Part shown: positions 54,963-64,000 of the stretch, piece after piece
Position numbering within the stretch: the stretch's first letter is position 1
Layout: each line of letters opens with the position of its first letter
Assembly: GCA_030704615.1 (NCBI GenBank)
Contig: CM060732.1
Span: 70,413,053-70,477,052, forward strand
Reading direction: 5' to 3'
DNA length: 64,000 nt
From: Takakia lepidozioides
Lineage: Eukaryota; Streptophyta; Takakiopsida; Takakiales; Takakiaceae
Translations under genes and position numbers: made by a program
The notes under the pieces: model-generated
What the model was told of the DNA's origin: nothing
Databases searched by the model: none
Seen by the model: only the letters and a program-made list of their open reading frames with translations

Positions 54963-57630
54963 GCAAGTTTGCTGTGGAACTTTCAAACAGATCACATATA
55001 ACTTGCAGCCCGGTTTCTTGGTGTGCAGAGAGCTTGAAATGAGCTTGCACTTGAAATATTTGTCATAAAGCTCCAATAGTGGACAGTTAGCATTATGTAC
55101 GACATTTAAGGTCTTCATGGTCAGATTTAGTGTTAAGAGATTCTGGTGATTTTGTAGAGCTAGGGCTTTTGTCATTGATATGAGAAGTGGTTAGGTAAAT
55201 GTTTGAGGGGCATAGGACTAATAGATTTTTGGCCTTGATTGGCAGGGCAGAGTCTATGAATTGAGTTCCTTAGTTGAAACTAGAAATATCGTTAGTGCAA
55301 TTACTGGGAATCAGGTCCGCTCATTAGAGTAGTGAATAGTCCGTATAAACTTATTCCTCAGGGTAGATGGCGCTCATGTTTAAGCATTGGAACTTTTGGC
55401 TTCTCCTGTTTGGCAATATAGCTTCTGGTTGCTTGATTTGCCTGAGACACATGTACTGATTCATCCTCTATGTGTTCTCTTTGAAGTAATTTATGTGAAC
55501 TACTGCTTGTAGGCAACTAAAACAGAGTGGCTCTGCAATAAATATGAGAAATACATGGAACACCTCTGAATAACATCTTGAGTTTTCTGAGATATTTCTC
55601 CATTGTTAAGTTATACATCTCATCAGGATTAATAGTGACAGCATCAGCTGCCTGATTAGACCACATGTTTGTTATGTGTGCAGTTGTCCATCTTTTACAT
55701 GGGCCTTGCAGCACTTCCAAAAGTGAAGGGCCCATCCTTAGCATGGATTCAAATCCACTAATGTCTGTGAACCTTATTTTCCTACTGTCTAATGATTTCT
55801 GGCAGAGAACAACTATATGTGCTGCAACAAGTGAGTAGAACCTCGACCCACAGGTTGGAGCAAGTACAGGTGGATGTTAACATGACCACCATAAGGTGTA
55901 TTGTTGAAGTTGAGAAGCAAAAAACTCAAGCATCCAGATTATGTCAAAAACATATTAGTTTGGTGAATGGGATTCTGAGGAAGGGAATGGTGGATGCAGG
56001 CCCCAGTCTGAGTTCGAGAGCTTTCTCAACACTGGAACTTGGCTCAAGAGATTTCTATAATAATGCCTGTTTCTTAACAACGAGTTTTTGGTTTTGAAGC
56101 TTTGATACTCCCTGAAGTCAATCAGTCTGTAAGTTGTCCAGATGCATGACATTGGTATTTGAAATTGAAAAGCGTCGTTGTAGGCCATTTTTGTGCAACA
56201 TGCCAAACGAATTTGGTGACAATTCTGATTCAGACAACAAGTTTTCAGAACAATTCATATAATTCATCATGATTCTTCACGTCAGGCTGTTTGCCATCGT
56301 TCTTTTCTGTTCTCTTCAAGCAAGTGGCTAGGGCACAAATCTGCTTTACAAGTGGTTATGGGTACCACCAAACTGATGAGTAGAGAGCATTGCCAAACGA
56401 CTGCTCTCCAAGAGATTCTTCCATTTACTGTCCTTGGAATGCTACTTGCCCCATAAACTTCTTGTATCTTACCAGACCCGAGCAGATTGGAACCTGCTCT
56501 GACAGAGGAGAAATGAAGCTGAGCCACGAAAGGCAAAATAACCCCACAAAGGAAGGTAAGCACTCGTATGATGTGCTGCAGGGGCGGCTGAACACATGTG
56601 GTGGAAACTGGAAACCTTCGCTGGTGAAATTGGTGGTTTGTAGTTATACTGTCAGATGGATTGGGGAGTCCGACTCCGAGCCAACAAGTGGAGGAGCGCA
56701 TAGGCTTGTGGGAAGCAAACACACTGCACGCAGAGAAGGCCAACAGTGTGCGGAGTGCAACAGATCTGTGCATGTGGCATTATTTGAATCATCTCTCACA
56801 CTGAGACTGTTGCGAGCCAACAGCCCTCTGACATGGCCGTTGTGCTCCGAGCATACACAGCCGCTTCTCTACACTTGAAATGAACACTCATCTTCAAAGT
56901 TGACCTAAACTCCTCCGAAAAGGTTGGGACTAATAAGGACGAAAGGGTATGACAACACTGCGCAGACTGTCAGTGTTGCTGGAGGCTCTGCTGGAGCCTG
57001 TCGAGCATGCCAACCTCACCGCGTACTACCTGCCCTGCATCCTCACAGATATGGCTTTCCTTTTGTGCTGTCGATTACTTCTATCAACCTGACTCGACTC
57101 ACCTGTGCTTTATACCGCCTCTGTGTGACTCTCTTGCGAGATCTGTGGATGACGCGCATAGGTCCAACGGTTGACCGTCATCGTCATCATCATCGTCATT
57201 GTCGATACTTGGGATGCTTGACAGTCAGCACTGCTTTCTATCTACCGAGGCGGGACCCATCATCTCCCCCATTTTCCCGCGCAGACAAACAAACAAGAAT
57301 GATGAGCTCAGACCAGCACCGAAAACAGGCCAAGAGTTATGATGGGACGGATGGACTGATGGGACGGATGGATGGAGGAAGCAAGAAGATGGCTTGATGG
57401 CTGTGTGGTTAGATGAATGAAAGAAGAGCAAACGGATGAGCCTGTCGATGGGGAACGACACGTGGAGGTGTGGCAGGTGTGGCAGGTGCGCCTTTATGAG
57501 AAGCTCCGTATTTCACTGGGCACTTCCACCGATGCCACCGGCAGTGGGACCGGCCACTCCCGGTGGCACTGCAGCAGCGCAGCCAACACTCGCTCGAGAG
57601 AGAGAGAGGGAGAGGAAGAAGATAGATAGA
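54963..57630. other. Intergenic or missing AARE 3' end
   Basis: This was searched on the plus strand for the expected final AARE exon (Asp-x-His motif, then a FLN..VWF-like end) without success. Open frames at 55792-56097 and 56390-56878 are unassigned. The right end is the LACS promoter with (TCA/CGT)-rich and GGATGGATGG-like simple sequence at about 57180-57380. Confidence 0.45.
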
Positions 57631-57672
57631 TATATAAAGAGGTGAGAGAGAGACAGAGACAGAGAGAGCTGC
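57594..57672 (+). repeat. GA-rich simple sequence at the LACS transcription start
   Basis: GAGAGAGAGAGGGAGAGG and further GAGA/GACAGA runs surround the TATA box. GAGA tracts in plant leaders can bind BPC-type factors; here this is only inferred. Confidence 0.7.
57631..57638 (+). promoter_or_regulatory. TATA box of the LACS gene
   Basis: TATATAAA, about 210 bases before the LACS start codon, is followed by a GA-rich leader. Transcription would start near 57660. Confidence 0.6.
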
Positions 57673-57842
57673 AAATGCGAGGCGTACAGAGGCCAGGCGA
57701 GTGTTGATTGATCACTCATTGTACATTCTTTCAGGCCACACCAGGATCCGGGTCACAGAAATTTTCCAGGGACAGAGGGAGAAGAGACGGAGCATTTGGT
57801 GGAGGGAAGTGGAAACGGGATTGGTTTCCTTTTTCTTTCTCC

Positions 57843-60800
57843 ATGGGGCAAGTGGAGCGCTTCATTGTGGAGGTAGAGGCTGCGGTGGCCGGCGGGGATG
57901 GAGTTCCATCCATGGGGCCTGTGTACAGAAGTGTGTATGCGAAGGACGGATTTCCACCTCTTCCGGAAGGGCTTCAAACTCCTTGGGACTTTTTTGCGTA
58001 CGTGCATTCATCTATGCTGTGTGCGATTTGTTCTTTTTCTTTTTCTTGTACGGTTTTAAGTAGGCGTGATTTCTCGCTCAGCGTGAGTTTTTAGATTACT
58101 CCATTGCTTGTTGGATGTAGTCTGATACACCTGTAAGACTGGTGAGTGGAGGTGGGTGAGGGTTCAATGCCAAACTTCGGAACAAAATCATGGAAACCAG
58201 ATTTCCAGTTCATTGCAGTTAATGCTTGCGTGCTTTTTATTATGCGCCGCATCTTACAGTAGACATGGAGTCTGGAAAACCAGTGCAATTTTCACTAGTT
58301 AGGTTCCTCATCAGTGGACATTCAGGGGAGCGCCTTTTGACGACTAGCTGATTGTTACATTCAGCTAATATCTTAGTCTTCTTGTTTCTTTGTGTTCGTA
58401 AGTAAGAAACATCTGACAGGAAGACCATAGGTTCTCTGGGACAGTCAAGTGCAATGCAAAATAAACTCGTGAAATTAAATACTAAGTTGCCCTAGGGACG
58501 AGGACTTGATGTAACTCGGCTTCTACCTCTTGGCCATTCCAGATGCTGGAAGTTGTCATATATAACCTTGCCTAAAGGCAATGAAAAATCAACCATATCT
58601 GACAGAAAGAACAAAAACCATATTGAGAGATTCATCGAGCATGGGACTGTGTTGATATTGATCGGCGCTAGATACAGTCAGTGAAGTTGGCCATCGGCAC
58701 CCTTTTCGTCTGTCGAAGGTTTCACCCACACTACTACGGTGGTGCTGGGCCCACCTGCTGGCCTCTGAGGCACAGGAGGCAAACACATGGGCAGAAATTC
58801 ACAGTGGACCTCTTTCCCGGCTGTTGCTACAGGCGCATATGGGTGAGCGCTTTTGACCTTTTAAGCAACTGCAAAAAGGGTGGTAACGAAACTAGGGTTG
58901 TGAATCCACTGTGGCGGGCTTCGTGGACCGTGAAGATAGGTACCCTCGCTTAACAAGGATCAGCCCAGTTGGCCTACACCGCCCGAGTTAGGTCACTTTG
59001 GATGCAGATGTACCTGTGGGGAAGTTTGATAATGTAGATTTGCTTGGACGCTGTAAAGGCCCAGCTGGGCTACCCAGCAGGTGAAACACACCCAGTGAGA
59101 CAAGAAATCACATGGAAATCCTTGGGCATCCCAGTTATCTGTAACTGTATGGCCAGTTTACTATTGGTGCTGAGAGCCTATGTCTCTACAGGACAAAGAA
59201 ACTGTTTCTGAAGGACTAAAGCAACAATTTGGAAGGCCACATTTCGTCCTTCCGTCCACGTGCGAAATGTCCATCTCTTATTACACTTTTTGGCAAAAGA
59301 AACCCCGAGGCAAAAGAAACCTCCAGGCGGAGCAAAAAGTTAGAATGTACTCAAGAGATATTGTTTGCCATAGCCCTGTGGCCTTAGATCCCGTCTGAAC
59401 AACAGGGAACAGACACTACCTTTGTGAGGGACTCACTCCAGTAGTGGGACTCACTTTGGTATAAACAATTGATGAGCAACAAGATAGAAAAGGAAGGGAT
59501 ATGAGGTGATTGATACTTTATATCATCCGCGGAGATCTCAAAGAGCTTATGGGAAGAGAGAGAGCATGAAACAAGAAAGAGAGAGGCGCCCTCCATGAGC
59601 AACCATATGCATATAAACTGCTAAGCATTTCTGAACCCTCGAAGTGGAAGATCTCTGTGAGAGTTTCGGTAAATCACAGAATAGACGATAGAATCTCTCA
59701 CGGATCTCATAGTAGAGAGGACAGTGAATAAAGAAATGTTCTTCACTTTCAAATTCCCTGTTGTTTCCAGCGCAAGCGGGGCACAGGCGGTTCTCATGTT
59801 GCAGGCTGTCCCACCTACCAGTCTCTATCCGCAGACTGTGGGAGCAAGTTACAAAGAAGACCCCTTACTGAGAGCTAGAAGAGAGGGGAGATTTGAGGGA
59901 GAGATGCAGACTAACAAGGAGAGGAGGAAGGAAGAAGAAAGCTTAATTCCGACAGCTTACCACACACTCCAAGAGTGGTCTATGCACAGCCCAGAGGACC
60001 AATGGACTGTGTCTTCACTGGAAATGTAGCACTGAACCACCTGTCTGTGTGCTCAGTGTACAAGGGAAGGCAATGGAAGAATGTAGCAGTCAGTTAATTG
60101 GGCGAATGCTTGGCCCTGCTATTGGAGGTAAAAATACACTGTGGCAACTGCACTAAGGGCATGGGTCTTTATTATGTCTCTGTCTTCTCCATCACACATG
60201 AGCACACAGACCCCCCCCCCTTTAGACCATGGAACGAGCTCGTAAGTAAACAAGAGTCTGGAAGCACGATCTCTATTCCAGTAGCTTAGAAAATGAAATT
60301 AAAGTTCGTTGCATAGTTGCTGCATTGTAGATGGCGAAAACATGCTTATGCTAAATTTGGCATGAAGGCAAGTTTTCTGTAACTCAACATCCAGTTGACA
60401 TGGAATGTCACGTCCGTGTAAACCAGCATGTAAGACTCTATCAAGTTGGCAATCTGTACACACTGATTTCGCTATTCAAGGTGTCCAAATCCAACAAACA
60501 ATAATTCCTTAAGGTGTTTACCAAGAGGATTATCCAACCCCGTTTCTTTTTGAAGTTGGATTATGACCTGCAATCGACTCTCTTTCATAGTAAGGAGTTT
60601 TGTCTATCCAGAGAAGTGTGGCTGAACTTTGTTATAAATCATCTCACATTCAAAAGACAATTAGTACCTAGTTATGTTCCAGTTCGCAGATGCAGGAACA
60701 GGTTATGTGTCTTACTTAGCGTTTGCATATTAAAGCAGCGTTACTCTGATAGAAGGTGGACTCCTACTGAAGCAGGTGTAAGTTATGGTGTCTCTTCACG

Positions 60801-63800
60801 CTACTGCCTTTCATCCACTATGATTGAAAAAGGATGGTCGATTCCACTATGATCCCCTTCCTTCAATGGCTCTGTCCATTTCAAGATTAGTCAACATTTT
60901 TCCTCCTGCAAATTTTTATGGGTGCATGACTTGGTTATAATGGCTTACTTGCTTGGGATTCTGTCATTAGCAAACAGAATGTCATGATAGTCAGTTGCAG
61001 TAAAACGTTTCCTCTGCAGCTTTCAACCTCTGATGAGAGGACTTTAAATGGACCCCACATGTTGAGGCCCTTCTATGGAGGCTTCTGCACAATTACCTCC
61101 ATATCAGTGCCGTTGACGTTGAAGGAGACTATTATGTTCAAGGGATATCTGAAGTGTGAAGTGTTACCCAAAATCAGTGTTAGCATGGTTGAGTACTCAC
61201 TTTTATTGCATTTTTCTGCCTTGTTCTTGGGATCTTGGAGCCTAGCTGAGATTTGCTCTGCTAGTGAATGGCCTTTTTTCTGATATGTACATGGCATGAA
61301 GGTCTGTTGTGCCTACTATCATGTGTGGTTTTCGTCTTTCCAGTGCGACAGTTAAAAAGTTTCCGACAAGGAGGATGCTCGGGGCTCGCGAGATGAAGAA
61401 TGGAGTTGTAAGTGGTGCCCCTGTAGCATGCTTCGTACTGTCAACTTGAGTTTGAGTCAAGCTACATATCCTTTTGCACAAAGTTTCCGCGGGAGAGCCT
61501 TTTGTGAAAAGATTGTACTCATAAGACATTGTTTGCCGTAGCCTTGTGGCCATTGAAAAGAGAAGAGAAGGAGCCTAAGTCTATTGAAGGATTCAAGTTT
61601 TTGTGGATGGATATTCAGCCCAACGGTAGGAAACCACCTTGAAGACATTCTCAAAACCAAGTAGATTTCACTGTGCTGTCCTTGTGGTATCCGAAGTTTG
61701 GATTATTTACTTTAAGTATGCCTTTGGAAACTGCAGGCGGGGAAATATGTGTGGCAAACTTATCAACAAGTCCACAATAATGTTCTTCTGCTTGGGTCTG
61801 CCATGCGGCATGTGGGTGTGGAACCTGTATGTTTCTTCCCTTACACAAAGGCTTCACTGCTGACATTTTCCTTGTACACAGTTGATGAGAAAGTGGAGTG
61901 CTGGAGAGTAGAGGGCTACATATGATATGCATAGGTATGAACATAGATGCAAGTAGTGGGTCAACCATGTGTCTAGATGGAGAATCAGAGTGTGTGAAGG
62001 ACTAGAGATACTTGTCCATGGGTGGCACAATTAGAGAGGTAGGGACATAAGCAGACAAGACAGGACCCGGGTTTTTGAAAGGCGCTTAACAGGAGTATGT
62101 CATCTGTTGCAACTGCATACTCTCAGAAAGGCCGCTGTGGAGTCTATGGAGCAAATTGTCCAGAATGGTTCATTGCAATGGAGGTGTGCCATTTTTCTAT
62201 CCTGTGCTATGTCCAACCTTTTTGACCTCTTATTTCAATGGAAGTGGGGTCGGACATGTTTGTAGTTGGATGCTGTATTGATGGTATAGGCTTCTAGCTG
62301 TTTGCAAGGCACTATGTTAATGCCGTTGAAAGCATTACTCGATTGTTTGTCGCCATGTGTGACACAGGCATGCAACAGCCACAGCATAGTGTGTGTTCCT
62401 CTATATGACACTCTTGGTAATCCTCATACTCACATATTTCATATGCATTTTCAGTTTTGAGTCAATTCGAGTGTGGAAAGTGAGCTTACTGATGACAGAA
62501 CTATTCAAGGGACATAAGAAGACATGTTCCAAGCAAAATCTGGAGGGCCAAATGGCAATTTACAGCCCCCAGCTTGGAATCTTGTGTAGTTGAAATCGTG
62601 TATAGGGGTTATGATACAACTTCCATGTCCTTTGCAGATGGCATGTCTCATATGGATTTCCGAACTCCTATGATTGACAGACAGGTTGATCACCTGCAGT
62701 GTATGAAGTGCTGATTGTTAGGTCTATAAAGTCTTTTTGAAGTCCCACAATGCTATCAACACCTTCCAAATTCAAATGGTTCTCTGTAATTCAGGAACGG
62801 ACGCCGTGGAATTCATTGTAAATCATGCAGAGGTTCAGATAGCATTTGTGCAAGAGGCCAAGCTTCCCCTGGTATCTCCCCTTGCTCTTCCCCTGCATAC
62901 ATCGACAAACACTTTCTATTCAATCTCTGTATGAGGTTCAGAATGTCCAGCTCCCTGTGCCACTCTGTTCGTTTTTTTGCCTTCAAATTTAAAGGATTTT
63001 ATGACTTTATTATTGGGTAGATGAGTTCTTGTGAAGTCTATCTTTCTCTTTTACTCAAATTTGCTTCAAGACATGCCCTGTTGTTGCCCTCCTTTTCGTC
63101 TTCAAGCTCCACCCCCCACCCCATCCGTCCATTGTCTATCATCCTGCAATTGAGTTTGTCATAAGGAGATACATATGCACGAGGAGAAGAGCAGTGATAG
63201 TACATGGGGTGGCTATCATATGGGGTATGGCTGCAAGAGGGAGGCTGGACACCTAACTGTCATGGATAAATCTACCTCCCTGTTTGTGTTAATTATGATA
63301 CAATGTTGCTGTACAGATGATAGCATCCCTGCCCAAGTGCACCAAACTGACAAGTACGTCCTCTTCTGTCCTTTGTTATTAGCTGGCTGCGGAGTGTAGG
63401 GGTTTTGGGGTCAATCCTAATCAGGCCACCTCAGTAGACTTTTGCAGGAGGTTTACATTGCCGTGGTGAATGAGGGCTCAATTGAATATGTGGCTGTGAT
63501 GTTAGTTACCCTTTACGCCAAATTGAGGATGCATGTGGAATGTGATGCTCAAACAACAGTTGTCAACTGTGTGGTTGTCAAACAAGCCTTAAATTCATCT
63601 TCACTTTTTTTTCTCATAGTAGTTGATACTGAAGCTGTGGATGTGCAGCATTGGTGAGCTTTGGAGCTTTAACAAGCGAGCAGAAAGCTGCAGCTTCAAA
63701 AGCTAATGTTGCAGTCTACCCTTGGCAAGATTTCATGGAGCTGGTGTGTATTTTTCTGCCTTAAATGGCTGCTTTTTTGAAATCTTGCCATGTCCCTGTC

Positions 63801-64000
63801 AGAAATTGATAGTCAGCATCTCCATGGATGATAATACATATCTGGTGTGCTTGCAGTCTCTTCTGAAAATCCCTCTTAACCCGTCGATCATGCTTTCTCA
63901 GTACTTCTTTTCTGGTTACCTTCAATTGTAAGTATGGAGATATCTTGATACTTGTAAGGATATTGCAGGGGAAAGGTGGGCTGACAAATCTACCTCACAG
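57843..64000 (+). CDS. LACS: Long-chain acyl-CoA synthetase, N-terminal part (runs off window)
   Basis: Exons: 57843-57997, 61344-61407, 61737-61826, 62127-62183, 62368-62416, 62795-62871, 63317-63353, 63649-63743 and 63969 onward, all GT/AG and in frame. The enzyme activates fatty acids to acyl-CoA with ATP. Family segments: MGPVYRSVYAKDGFPPLPEG, TVKKFPTRRMLGAREMKNGV, GKYVWQTYQQVHNNVLLLGS, KGRCGVYGANCPEWFIAMEA, CVPLYDTLGTDAVEFIVNHA, MIASLPKCTKLTTLVSFGAL and a linker up to GKGGLTNLP. The ATP-binding YTSGTTG loop lies beyond the edge. The N-terminus has no PTS2 signal and resembles the ER-associated LACS1-5 type rather than the peroxisomal ones. Intron 1 is about 3.3 kb and holds TE scraps. 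No damage was seen. Confidence 0.95.
59347..59383 (-). repeat. Short dispersed repeat, copy 3
   Basis: This is the reverse complement of the 44205-44250 repeat with several substitutions, inside LACS intron 1. Confidence 0.6.
61514..61554 (-). repeat. Short dispersed repeat, copy 4
   Basis: This is nearly identical to 44205-44250 in reverse orientation, inside LACS intron 2. It again reads MATRLRQTMSYEYN on the minus strand. Confidence 0.75.

Noticed and set aside
55792-56097. Missing last exon of AARE
   Set aside because: The frame follows a plausible acceptor (TTTCTGGCAG) but shows none of the expected Asp-x-His or C-terminal motif.
1-64000. CRISPR arrays, bacterial operons or phage elements
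   Set aside because: Spliced plant genes, LTR elements and LINEs show that this is plant nuclear DNA; no regular repeat-spacer array is present.

Overview
The window is nuclear DNA of a land plant. Three intron-rich genes match plant-type housekeeping families: an Alba-domain protein, an acylamino-acid-releasing enzyme and a long-chain acyl-CoA synthetase. Around them lies repeat-rich DNA full of Ty3/gypsy and LINE relics, PLS-class pentatricopeptide (PPR) fragments and inverted-repeat elements. The PPR wording, the TE load and the long introns fit a fern or another seed-free plant; the species cannot be fixed from the sequence alone.

Layout. 0-10.5 kb: a minus-strand Ty3/gypsy integrase relic, a 5' LTR plus broken gag-pol of a second gypsy family, decayed minus-strand PPR-derived sequence, and a 145-bp direct repeat whose right copy abuts a RING-finger exon. 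11.1-13.5 kb: two copies of a foldback element lying head to head as a large palindrome. 13.6-20.8 kb: a SINE-like element, a hairpin/poly(A) retroelement, a degraded L1-type LINE and a TAGTCAT-rich DNA repeat. 20.9-22.5 kb: two tandem arrays. 22.7-37.5 kb: nested LTR retrotransposons. An inner chromovirus (LTR 24527-25248, PBS, gag, protease, RT, RNase H, integrase, chromodomain, second LTR 30329-31056) interrupts an outer gypsy element. The outer element encodes gag with two zinc knuckles, protease, a cytosine-5 DNA methyltransferase domain, RT, RNase H, integrase and a C-terminal PHD finger. 37.5-41.8 kb: repeats and LINE 3' ends.

41.8-64 kb is the host-gene block, all on the plus strand: the Alba gene (five exons, complete), the AARE gene (fifteen clear exons plus one proposed 10-nt microexon; the last exon with the catalytic His was not found), and the first nine exons of a LACS gene that runs off the right edge.

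The most notable object is the outer retrotransposon: one polyprotein combines a DNA methyltransferase (a chromatin writer) with a PHD finger (a putative histone reader). The methyltransferase region of this copy is inactivated by frameshifts, a nonsense codon and loss of the catalytic Cys, but the integrase-PHD reading frame is open. Exon coordinates were read by eye from splice signals, reading-phase continuity and remembered family sequence patterns; nothing was checked with a database.
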